NCBI GenBank assembly: GCA_946061495.1
Contig: CAMGSV010000041.1
Location: forward strand, 1 to 14,653
Origin: an uncultured Spirochaetales bacterium
Lineage (GTDB): Bacteria; Spirochaetota; Spirochaetia; Treponematales; Treponemataceae
Length of the DNA: 14,653 nucleotides
Reading direction: 5' to 3'
Shown piece after piece: positions 1 through 5,465 of this stretch; positions within the stretch are counted from its first letter, which is position 1; the number at the start of each line of letters is the position of its first letter. The notes below the pieces were generated by a model. That model was not told where the DNA came from. It searched no databases and saw nothing but the letters and a program-made list of their open reading frames with translations. The position numbers were made by a program, and so were the translations under genes.

Positions 1-230
1 TACCGCTGGCTGGCCGTGGCCATAGCCCCGCTCAAAAAGCCGAACATGGTCACCACCCCGGCCACCACGTTGTAGATCCCGTAATCCTCCGCCCCCAGGG
101 TATTCAGCACCACCCGCACCGTGTACAGGCTCACCACCATTATCAGAATCTGGCGGAAGTACAGCATCAGCGTGTTCCTGGCTATCCGCCTGGTTGGGGA
201 GCTTGTCCTGTCCTGTATTTTTTCTTCCAT
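1..230 (-). CDS. Wzx-type polysaccharide flippase, N-terminal part (runs off the window)
   Basis: The reverse strand from the ATG at 230-228 reads about 76 codons without a stop to the window edge. The product begins with a short polar stretch and then a membrane segment rich in L, I, M and V, with the pieces 'RNTLMLYFRQIL', 'VSLYTVRVVLNTLG' and 'EDYGIYNVVAGVV'. This is the typical start of oligosaccharide/lipopolysaccharide flippases of the Wzx/RfbX group, inner-membrane proteins that flip lipid-linked sugar units for O-antigen or capsule. It lies downstream of a NusG paralogue on the same strand, a common arrangement for long surface-polysaccharide operons that need antitermination. No clear Shine-Dalgarno precedes the ATG; an eight-T run sits there instead. 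The rest of the gene and the substrate cannot be seen. Confidence 0.8.
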   Translation of the reverse strand, partial: MEEKIQDRTSSPTRRIARNTLMLYFRQILIMVVSLYTVRVVLNTLGAEDYGIYNVVAGVVTMFGFLSGAMATASQR

Positions 231-257
231 AAAAAAAATCGCATGCGACTCGTCGCA
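231..257 (-). terminator. Possible intrinsic terminator/attenuator abutting the flippase start
   Basis: On the minus strand TGCGA-CGAG-TCGCA can form a five-pair hairpin (244-257). It is followed by TGCGA and then eight T residues (231-238) that touch the ATG. The T run is about five bases from the stem, so this is not a textbook terminator. Its place between the antiterminator gene and the polysaccharide gene suits an attenuator. Confidence 0.35.
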
Positions 258-267
258 ATACCATTTT

Positions 268-474
268 GAACTTCAAACTAATGCTATCTGGAACTTCAAA
301 CTAGTACTATCTGGAACTTCAAACTAGTACTACCAAGAACTTCAAACTAGCACTATCTGGAACTTCAAACTAGTACTGTCTGGAACTTCAAACTAGTGCT
401 ATCTGGAACTTCAAACTAATGCTATCCAGAACCTCAAACTAGTGCTGTCTGGAACTTAAAACTAGTACCGTACA
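268..474. repeat. Nine tandem copies of a 23-bp repeat
   Basis: Nine head-to-tail units of exactly 23 bp begin at 268, 291, 314, 337, 360, 383, 406, 429 and 452. Each begins GAACTTCAAACTA (the last two differ by one base each), most then read GTACT or GTGCT, and most end in TCTG. Each unit holds the near-palindrome GAA-C-TTC, and many hold ACTAGT and AGTACT. Units differ at a few positions only, and the last unit is the most diverged. The array is non-coding and lies between the NusG-like gene and the flippase gene, so it would be transcribed as a long leader on the minus strand. Confidence 0.97.
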
Positions 475-562
475 AAGCCACACGCAACCCATCAGGACAC
501 ACCTTCTCCAGTGGCACCCTCCCCTACGGACTGGGAACCCCGCAAAAAGTATGTTCGCCGCC

Positions 563-594
563 GGATTCATGGGCCAAACGCCCCTCGTGAATCC
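563..594. promoter_or_regulatory. Nested hairpin downstream of the NusG-like gene
   Basis: GGATTCA (563-569) pairs with TGAATCC (588-594), and inside it GGGC (571-574) pairs with GCCC (580-583) around CAAAC. The result is an 11-pair two-part stem in either strand's RNA. No T run follows at a terminator distance on the minus strand (the nearest is about 17 nt away), so a terminator is unlikely. Position suggests an RNA element in the leader of the polysaccharide transcript. The rest of 475-635 shows no gene. Confidence 0.5.
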
Positions 595-635
595 CTCCAC
601 GGCTGCCTGTGTCTCTCCACTATCTGCGGCCCTGC

Positions 636-1157
636 TCAGACCCAGCCCTCCAGCGGCTCCGCCTCCTCGTACAGCAGGTCGAAATTCTTGCCCTCTGGGC
701 TCAAGCTGGTAGCCACCGTAATCCGGTGCTTCTTCTTGTTCACCTTGTACACGCTGTCCTCCAGGCCCACCATGGGACCGGACACCGCCCGCATCCGCCT
801 CCCCGGCAGGAAGGCCACCCGGGAGATGCCGAAGTACTCCCCATGGCCCAAAAAGAGCTTCAGGTCCTCAAGGGCACCGCCCTGGATGGCCTTGGGATGG
901 TCGTCGGCGGGCAGCAGGCAAAGGTAGTCCTCCACGTCCTTGATGGTGGTCACCAGCTCGCCGCTGAGCCGCTCCACCTGCAGGAACAGGTAGCCGGGGA
1001 ACACCGGCGCGTCCACATACTCCCCAGCCCTGCGGCAGAACGTCCGCTGGAAGAAGTACAGCCGAGCCTTTATTCCATGGGCAGCGAGCATTTCCTCCGC
1101 ACGTTCCTTGAACTGAGCCTCACAGCCATTGCGCACCATCAGGCAGTACCACTCCAC
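636..1157 (-). CDS. NusG-family transcription antiterminator (LoaP/UpxY/RfaH-like paralogue)
   Basis: The product has a NusG N-terminal domain (start 'EWYCLMVRNGCEAQFKER', then 'APVFPGYLFLQV' followed by helix-rich sequence) and a C-terminal KOW-type segment ('PGRRMRAVSGPMVGLEDSV'). Such paralogues bind RNA polymerase and let it pass terminators in one long operon. With the start chosen here it is 173 residues, the usual size. I prefer the GTG at 1157-1155 because GGAGGA lies 9 nt upstream and the conserved WY motif then sits right at the N-terminus, as in the family. An in-frame ATG at 1190 would add 11 residues but has a poor ribosome site. The gene precedes a tandem-repeat leader and a flippase gene on the same strand, its likely target operon. 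True housekeeping NusG is unlikely because no secE or rplK is nearby. Confidence 0.85.
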   Translation of the reverse strand: MEWYCLMVRNGCEAQFKERAEEMLAAHGIKARLYFFQRTFCRRAGEYVDAPVFPGYLFLQVERLSGELVTTIKDVEDYLCLLPADDHPKAIQGGALEDLKLFLGHGEYFGISRVAFLPGRRMRAVSGPMVGLEDSVYKVNKKKHRITVATSLSPEGKNFDLLYEEAEPLEGWV

Positions 1158-1224
1158 AGCTGAACTTCCTCCCCAAAAAACCTCTAGCATCCCCAGCCCT
1201 CATCGTGAAGAGGGAATGGGCCGC

Positions 1225-1265
1225 ATATGAATATATTCATATTATTCTATTTGATATGAATATCA
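1225..1265. promoter_or_regulatory. Two operator-like palindromes
   Basis: ATATGAATATATTCATAT (1225-1242) is a perfect 18-bp palindrome. TGATAT-GA-ATATCA (1252-1265) has six-bp arms. Both carry ATATGAATAT and lie in the AT-rich gap between the NusG-like gene and the XRE regulator, just downstream of the best minus-strand promoter. They are plausible binding sites for the regulator encoded at 1339. Confidence 0.55.
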
Positions 1266-1276
1266 TATTATTTTAC

Positions 1277-1305
1277 AATCTATAATATAATCATAGTATT
1301 GTCAA
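1277..1305 (-). promoter_or_regulatory. Candidate promoter for the NusG-like/polysaccharide operon
   Basis: On the minus strand a perfect TTGACA (1305-1300), a 17-nt spacer and TAGATT (1282-1277, 4 of 6 to consensus) form a promoter-like pair. Transcription would start near 1270, on top of the palindromes, leaving a leader of about 110 nt before the GTG start. Confidence 0.45.
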
Positions 1306-1326
1306 TTATTAACAATAAAATCTCAG

Positions 1327-1338
1327 TATCATGGGCTT
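1327..1338 (+). promoter_or_regulatory. -10 box for a leaderless XRE regulator transcript
   Basis: TATCAT (1327-1332, 5 of 6 to TATAAT) ends six bases before the ATG at 1339. There is no Shine-Dalgarno. A transcript starting at this box would begin at or next to the start codon. No good -35 box is seen at the right distance. Confidence 0.4.
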
Positions 1339-1704
1339 ATGGAATCGTCATTCAAAAAAAACTTGCGAGATGAACTCGATTTTCAAGACATAAAGGTAAA
1401 AGAACTTTCTGCAATGACAGGTATTCCCAAGCCAACCTTAGACAGCTATCTTGGTGTGCGTCAGCCCATGCCGCCAGCCGATGTTGCAGTCAAAATAGCC
1501 CAGGCCTTAAATGTTTCCGTTGAATATCTTGTTACGGGTGTGGACAGTCGCCTTGTACCACGAGACTATCAGCAATTCCAGCCATTTCGCATGATTTTGG
1601 AAGATTTAGCAGTTTTAGACCAGGATTCTCTGGAAAAGCTTACAGTAATGCTGCATGCCTTAGCCCAATTAGTGCGCAATAGACAACCGCTGTCCCCATC
1701 TTGA
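1339..1704 (+). CDS. XRE-family helix-turn-helix regulator
   Basis: This 121-residue protein has an N-terminal XRE/Cro-type DNA-binding domain at about residues 8-68. The helix-turn-helix core includes 'VKELSAMTGIPKPTLDSYL' and the domain ends in 'ADVAVKIAQALNVSVEYLVTG', a very typical XRE ending. The C-terminal 50 residues form helices ('ILEDLAVLDQDSLEKLTVML') and may serve dimerisation or sensing; no known ligand domain is visible. The gene is divergent from the NusG-like gene, with two palindromes between them, so it probably represses itself and/or the polysaccharide operon. It has lower GC than the neighbouring transporter genes, which may mark accessory origin. The ligand or inducer is unknown. 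Confidence 0.85.
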   Translation: MESSFKKNLRDELDFQDIKVKELSAMTGIPKPTLDSYLGVRQPMPPADVAVKIAQALNVSVEYLVTGVDSRLVPRDYQQFQPFRMILEDLAVLDQDSLEKLTVMLHALAQLVRNRQPLSPS

Positions 1705-1845
1705 ATACCAAAGGCGTTGCCAGCAGGTCGCTGACAATAGCTTTCATTCTATAAATTGACCGCATTCTAGTTCTTCTGCCCCAGAGCCACAGCTAGGACA
1801 GGAAATCCTGTGGCACCTCAGGGGAGTGCAGGAACGCAGAAAATA

Positions 1846-1861
1846 TGCTACAATCCCTTCC
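1846..1861 (+). promoter_or_regulatory. Extended -10 promoter, leaderless, for the ABC importer operon
   Basis: TG-C-TACAAT (TG at 1846-1847, hexamer 1849-1854) lies seven bases before the ATG at 1862, with no Shine-Dalgarno. No -35 box is obvious, as is common for extended -10 promoters. Upstream, GCCACAG (1786-1792) and CTGTGGC (1808-1814) form an inverted repeat around an inner ACAGG/CCTGT pair, which could be an operator. No cobalamin riboswitch is seen. Confidence 0.45.
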
Positions 1862-2800
1862 ATGAAAAGAACCTTTGCATTTGCCCTGACCATTTTTCTG
1901 TGCCTCGGATTCCTCTTTGGATTCGGCTCCAAGGAGGAGATTCCCACCACCACCGACCCGGCCAATCCCACCCCCCAGGACGAGGAATTCCTGTTCAGCC
2001 AGCGGATTGTCTCCCTGGTTCCCTCCGTCACCGAAACCCTCTTCGCCATCGATGCCCAGGACATGCTTGTGGCCCGCACCGACTTCTGCACCTGGCCGCC
2101 GGAAGCCGCCGCAATTCCTTCCGTGGGGGGCTTTGACGGCAAGACCATCAGCCTGGAGCGGATTCTCTCATTCAAGCCTGACCTGGTGTGCCTGGCGGAG
2201 GTGATGCACAACCACCTGATTCAGCCCCTGGAGGCCCTGGGAATCGAGGTCTTCGTCTCCAACGCCCAGTCGGTGCAGCACATCCAGGACGACATCCTGA
2301 TGCTGGGCTCCCTCACCGGCAAGATGGACGACACCATGCTGCTGCTGGACACCATCTCCTGGCAGCTGGAGCAGGCCAGAATCCAGGCCACGGAGAAGGC
2401 AACCGCCCAATCACCTAACACCGTGTACTGGGAGGTGGCGGCCGCCCCCTATTTCACTCCGGGAAAGGACTCCTTCATCACCGACCTGCTGGCTGCCATT
2501 GGACTTGGGAACATCTTTGCCCAGGTTCCCCAGGCCTACCCACAGGTCAGCGAGGAAAGCATCATCGCCGGGCAGCCCCAGGTGATTTTCTTCCCGGACT
2601 ACAACCACCAGGGCCCGCAGGCAGTGCAGGCCATCGCCCGCCGAGCTGGCTGGAAGGACATTCCCGCCGTGGCCAAGGGAAAAATCTTCCCGGTGGACAG
2701 CGACCTTTTTTCCCGGCCCGGCCCCCGCATTGGTGAGATGGCCCTGCAGCTGGTGGACCTCATCTACGGACTGCCCCCCCAGCTGGAGGGCGCCCCTTGA
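1862..2800 (+). CDS. Periplasmic substrate-binding protein of a cobalamin/iron-chelate ABC importer (BtuF-like)
   Basis: This 312-residue protein starts with a signal peptide (K, R, then a hydrophobic run to about residue 22). No clear lipobox cysteine is present, so it is probably a soluble or signal-anchored periplasmic protein. The mature part has the two-lobed type III binding fold of the BtuF/FhuD group: 'QRIVSLVPSVTETLFAID' (about 48-64), 'RTDFCTWPPEA', 'VGGFDGKTISLERILSFKPDLV' (about 88-109), and a C-terminal lobe with 'PGPRIGEMALQLVDLIYG'. The motif with D, C and W after the first strand recalls B12 binders, so cobalamin or a related corrinoid is my preferred substrate; haem or siderophores remain possible. 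The start at 1862 is chosen from the signal peptide and the -10 box. Its TGA overlaps the TTG start of the permease. Confidence 0.85.
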   Translation: MKRTFAFALTIFLCLGFLFGFGSKEEIPTTTDPANPTPQDEEFLFSQRIVSLVPSVTETLFAIDAQDMLVARTDFCTWPPEAAAIPSVGGFDGKTISLERILSFKPDLVCLAEVMHNHLIQPLEALGIEVFVSNAQSVQHIQDDILMLGSLTGKMDDTMLLLDTISWQLEQARIQATEKATAQSPNTVYWEVAAAPYFTPGKDSFITDLLAAIGLGNIFAQVPQAYPQVSEESIIAGQPQVIFFPDYNHQGPQAVQAIARRAGWKDIPAVAKGKIFPVDSDLFSRPGPRIGEMALQLVDLIYGLPPQLEGAP

Positions 2801-3807
2801 AAGACGGCCTGGTCCTTGGCCTGGCGGTGCTGGTGCTGCTGGCTGCCCTGACCCTGGGCGTGGCCTTTGGCACCGAAGCCTTTTCCCCGAAAGAGGTGCT
2901 GGCCGCCCTCCTTCCATCCACCACACCAGAGCAGCAATCCCCCCCCTTTGCCACCACCATCATCCGGGAAATCAGACTGCCACGGGTGCTGCTGGCAGGA
3001 CTCTGCGGCGGCCTGCTGGCGGGAGCGGGAGCCGTATTCCAAGGATTTTTCCGTAATCCCCTGGCAGATTCCGGCATTATGGGAATCTCGTCGGGGGCCG
3101 CCCTGGGTGCCGTCTCCTCGGCGCTGCTTCCCGCCGCCCTGGCAAGCCTGGGCACTCCAGCCTTGGCCTTTGCCGGCGCCCTGACCACCGCCCTTCTGGT
3201 GCTGGCGGCAGCCCGCCTCCACGGACGCTACGGCGGCACCACCATCATCATCCTCACGGGAACGGCGGCCTCCGCCTTCTTTTCCGCCCTCACCTCCCTG
3301 CTGGTGCTGATGAAGGACCGGGAGCTGTACAAGATGTTCCTGTGGATTTTGGGCAGCTTCAACGGCAGGGGCTGGCAGGAGCTGCACTTCATTCTGCCCG
3401 TGGCCTTGGTAGCGCTGGTTCTCCTGTGCCTCTGTCCCCGTGGCCTCGACCTGCTGGGAGGCGGGGAGGCCTCCGCCCAGTCCCTGGGACTGAATCTGGC
3501 GGCCACCAAGGCCCTGACGCTGGGAGCAGGCTCCCTGGCCGCCGCCGCCGCCGTCTGCACCGGGGGCACCATCGGCTTTGTGGGACTCATTGTGCCCCAC
3601 CTGCTGCGGAAGCTCCACAGCCCCCGCCACGCCATCCTGATTCCTGCCAGCATCCTGTGGGGAGCCAGCTTCCTGATGCTCTGCGACCTGCTGGCACGCA
3701 TCCTCATTCCTCCCGCTGAAATTCCCGTGGGGCTGGTGACCTCACTGGCGGGGGCACCCTTCTTTGTCACCCTGCTACTGGGAGGAAGGAGGGAGCCCTA
3801 TGGGTGA
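2797..3807 (+). CDS. FecCD/BtuC-family ABC transporter permease
   Basis: This 336-residue, very hydrophobic protein has about nine or ten membrane segments. Family hallmarks are 'LPRVLLAGLCGGLLAGAGAV' with 'FRNPLADSGIMGISSGAALG' just after it (residues about 60-105), 'GTIGFVGLIVPHLLR' in the later third, and 'EIPVGLVTSLAGAPFFVTLL' near the C-terminus. It forms the inner-membrane channel with the ATPase encoded next. The start is TTG at 2797, overlapping the stop of the binding-protein gene, with GGAGGG as Shine-Dalgarno, which indicates translational coupling. Its last 8 bp overlap the ATPase gene. Confidence 0.9.
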   Translation: MKDGLVLGLAVLVLLAALTLGVAFGTEAFSPKEVLAALLPSTTPEQQSPPFATTIIREIRLPRVLLAGLCGGLLAGAGAVFQGFFRNPLADSGIMGISSGAALGAVSSALLPAALASLGTPALAFAGALTTALLVLAAARLHGRYGGTTIIILTGTAASAFFSALTSLLVLMKDRELYKMFLWILGSFNGRGWQELHFILPVALVALVLLCLCPRGLDLLGGGEASAQSLGLNLAATKALTLGAGSLAAAAAVCTGGTIGFVGLIVPHLLRKLHSPRHAILIPASILWGASFLMLCDLLARILIPPAEIPVGLVTSLAGAPFFVTLLLGGRREPYG

Positions 3808-4702
3808 GCGGACAATCCACCAGCAACCAAGCTGCAAGCCGCCGCTGCAGGAATCGGGCTCCACCCAAAAGAATGACCAGCTGCTGGAGGTGGCGGAACT
3901 TTCCGCCTGGTACGGACGGCGACAGGTGCTGGATTCCCTCAGCTTTTCCCTCAATCCTGGAGACTTCATCTGCCTCAGCGGCCCCAACGGCTGCGGAAAG
4001 TCCACCCTCATGTCGGTGCTGGCGGGTCTGGAACGCCACAACCTTACGGCCACCGGCACCATCACCCTGGGCGGACAGCCCCTGCACCAGCTGAAAAGCA
4101 AGGAGAAGGCCCGGCAGGTGTCCTACATGAGCCAGAGCGAAACCAGCCTCTGGAATTTCACCGTGGAGGAGGTGATTCTCACGGGCCGCTACTGCCACAC
4201 CGGCTTTACCGGCAGCTACTCCAAAGGGGACAAGATCATTGCCCAGGAAGCGGCCTGCCAGCTCCAGCTGGAGCACCTGCTGCACCGTCCCTGCCACAGC
4301 CTCTCCGGCGGCGAATTCCAGCGAGTCCGCATCGCCCGCTCCTTCTGCCAGCAACCTGACCTGCTGCTGCTGGACGAGCCTGCCGCCAACCTGGACCTGC
4401 CCCTGCGCCACCACCTGCTGCAGACCACCAAGGAGCTGGCACATCGTCGTGGCATGGCCGTCCTCATGTCCATCCACGACATCAACCTGGCCGCCGCCTT
4501 TGCCCAAAAGCTGGCCCTGCTGCGGCCACTCCAGCCTGCCGCCAGCCCGGAAGAACCCTCCGTCAGCGGCTCCTCCCCCCAGCTGCTTCTCGGCAGCCCG
4601 GAGGAAGTGATGACGGCGGAAAACCTCCACCGCACCTACGGCCGCCCCTTCCAGGTGTTCACCCACCCCATCCATGGCCGCCCTACAGTGTGGGTGCAGT
4701 GA
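3800..4702 (+). CDS. ABC transporter ATPase (BtuD/FecE-like)
   Basis: This 300-residue nucleotide-binding subunit has Walker A 'GPNGCGKST' (61-69), a Q-loop at Q112, the signature 'LSGGE' (168-172), Walker B 'LLLLDEP' (188-194) and the switch histidine in 'SIHDINL' (H226). It powers the permease encoded upstream. The ATG at 3800 is chosen because it follows a strong purine-rich ribosome site and overlaps the permease gene by 8 bp. Two oddities: an N-terminal polar extension of about 28 residues, and a proline/serine-rich insert ('PLQPAASPEEPSVSGSSPQ') where relatives have a short loop. The 3' end, coding HGRPTVWVQ, is the first copy of the repeat that recurs three more times downstream. Confidence 0.92.
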   Translation: MGERTIHQQPSCKPPLQESGSTQKNDQLLEVAELSAWYGRRQVLDSLSFSLNPGDFICLSGPNGCGKSTLMSVLAGLERHNLTATGTITLGGQPLHQLKSKEKARQVSYMSQSETSLWNFTVEEVILTGRYCHTGFTGSYSKGDKIIAQEAACQLQLEHLLHRPCHSLSGGEFQRVRIARSFCQQPDLLLLDEPAANLDLPLRHHLLQTTKELAHRRGMAVLMSIHDINLAAAFAQKLALLRPLQPAASPEEPSVSGSSPQLLLGSPEEVMTAENLHRTYGRPFQVFTHPIHGRPTVWVQ

Positions 4703-4710
4703 GGTTGACA
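4672..4710 (+). repeat. Cassette repeat copy A (3' end of the ATPase gene)
   Basis: From CCATGGCCGCCC to GTGAGGTTGACA this 39-bp stretch matches copies B and C with three substitutions and one missing G. It holds the last nine codons and stop of the ATPase gene, so it is probably the ancestral site. It lacks the extra 33 bp that B and C share on their left. Confidence 0.85.
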
Positions 4711-4734
4711 AATATTCACTCAAGTGAATATAAT
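4705..4734 (+). promoter_or_regulatory. Consensus promoter with internal operator for the HigB/HigA cassette
   Basis: TTGACA (4705-4710), an 18-bp spacer and TATAAT (4729-4734) are both perfect hexamers. The spacer is filled by the inverted repeat ATATTCACT-CA-AGTGAATAT (4712-4731), a likely site for autorepression by the HigA antitoxin. The -35 box belongs to repeat copy A. Confidence 0.8.
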
Positions 4735-5093
4735 TGGTTGTATGGTGTGTCGATTATTCTGCAGAATATGAGTCTTGGTTCATGGGGCTTGATGAGCCGA
4801 GCAAGGAGGCCGTCTACCAGCGAGTGTTGCTGCTTCAGGAATTCGGCCCCAATCTCCCCCGACCGTATGCCGACACTCTAAAGGGCTCAATGAAATATAA
4901 AAATCTTAAGGAACTCAGGGCCCAAACAAAAGCACACGTGCTGAGAATAGCATATTACTTTGATCCTGCCCGCAGGGTCTTCCTGCTAACCGGAGGAGAC
5001 AAAAAGGGAAAGAATGAGGAACGGGTCTACCGTAATCTAATAGCTGGGGCTGAGGGCATTATAGCACAACACGAGGAGGAGGGAGTGAAATGA
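4734..5093 (+). CDS. HigB/RelE-superfamily toxin (Gp49-like), start uncertain
   Basis: The frame from the TTG at 4734 gives 119 residues. It matches phage Gp49/HigB-type mRNA interferases: 'WCVDYSAEYESWFMGLDE' at the start, 'FGPNLPRPYADTLKG' and 'NLKELRAQTKAHVLRIAYYF' in the middle, then 'RRVFLLTGGDKKGK'. Such toxins cut mRNA at the ribosome and are neutralised by the partner antitoxin; toxin-first order is usual for HigBA. The start is a problem: TTG overlaps the -10 box and has no Shine-Dalgarno. An ATG at 4742, correctly spaced for the leaderless pattern seen elsewhere, is out of frame; one extra GT unit in the GTGTGT run at 4745-4750 would bring it into frame. The toxin may therefore be off or poorly made in this sequence. 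The stop overlaps the antitoxin start (ATGA). Confidence 0.75.
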   Translation: MVVWCVDYSAEYESWFMGLDEPSKEAVYQRVLLLQEFGPNLPRPYADTLKGSMKYKNLKELRAQTKAHVLRIAYYFDPARRVFLLTGGDKKGKNEERVYRNLIAGAEGIIAQHEEEGVK

Positions 5094-5389
5094 AAGACGC
5101 AATAAAAATGATGGAGTCCACCATGCCCCCTGACGCAGTGAAACGGACTCAGATACAAGCGGAACAAGAAATACTGACCATACGATTGGCTCAACTAAGG
5201 GAAAGCCAAAATAAAACCCAGGCTGAAATGACCAGTTTCAGCCAGTCTTCCATCTCAAAAATCGAAGGAAGAAAGGACATCAAAATTTCTACCCTCATCG
5301 ACTATCTGGACAACCTCGGCATGGGATTGGAGATTCGTGCCTGCTCAAAGGCTTCCCCATTCAAAGACACCGTCCTCTTGAAAATCTAA
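5090..5389 (+). CDS. HigA-like XRE antitoxin
   Basis: This 99-residue protein has a helix-turn-helix domain at about residues 31-82, with 'LAQLRESQNKTQAEMTSFSQ' followed by 'SSISKIEGRKDIKISTL'. This is the standard form of antitoxins that pair with Gp49/HigB toxins and repress their own promoter, here probably through the inverted repeat at 4712-4731. The ATG overlaps the toxin stop and has a strong Shine-Dalgarno (GGAGG within GAGGAGGGAG), indicating coupled translation. The last 26 bp of the gene, coding DTVLLKI and stop, are inside repeat copy B; the same coding tail appears again, without a gene attached, after the fic gene. Confidence 0.85.
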   Translation: MKDAIKMMESTMPPDAVKRTQIQAEQEILTIRLAQLRESQNKTQAEMTSFSQSSISKIEGRKDIKISTLIDYLDNLGMGLEIRACSKASPFKDTVLLKI

Positions 5390-5436
5390 CCAGCCTCCAC
5401 GGCCGCCCTGCGGTGTGGGGTGCAGTGAGGTTGACA
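5364..5436 (+). repeat. Cassette repeat copy B
   Basis: This 73-bp sequence is identical to copy C except for one base (G against C near 5412). It holds the end of the antitoxin gene, then ATCTAAC, then a core like copy A (5397-5436) ending GTTGACA. CCGC-CCT-GCGG forms a small hairpin inside this copy only. AAC...CTC-C-AC on the left can pair with GTGAGGTT on the right with an unpaired base. Confidence 0.95.
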
Positions 5437-5465
5437 GGACGCACAGCAGAATCTAGAATGATTCT
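5431..5465 (+). promoter_or_regulatory. Promoter of the fic cassette
   Basis: TTGACA (5431-5436, the end of repeat B), a 17-bp spacer and TAGAAT (5454-5459, 5 of 6) are followed six bases later by the ATG of fic. TAGAAT-G-ATTCTA (5454-5466) is a perfect-arm palindrome spanning the -10 box and start, a possible operator. Confidence 0.7.

Noticed and set aside
268..474. CRISPR array
   Set aside because: Units follow each other without spacers and no cas gene is near; it is a plain tandem repeat.
594..612. A fifth copy of the cassette repeat (CCTCCACGGCTGCC)
   Set aside because: Only the first dozen bases resemble the core, the GTGCAG...GTTGACA part is missing, and it could be chance in GC-rich DNA.
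511..1163. Plus-strand frames of 138 and 184 codons opposite the NusG-like gene
   Set aside because: Shadows of the minus-strand gene; no Shine-Dalgarno, no -10 box and no protein motif.
1705..1861. Cobalamin riboswitch before the importer operon
   Set aside because: No B12-box-like sequence is seen, and the -10 box seven bases before the ATG leaves no room for a leader RNA.
2764..4723. Long minus-strand frames opposite the permease and ATPase genes, and the plus-strand frame of 307 codons opposite pyrF
   Set aside because: Low-complexity Gly/Gln/His-rich products with no recognisable motif, each fully antisense to a gene with clear family motifs.
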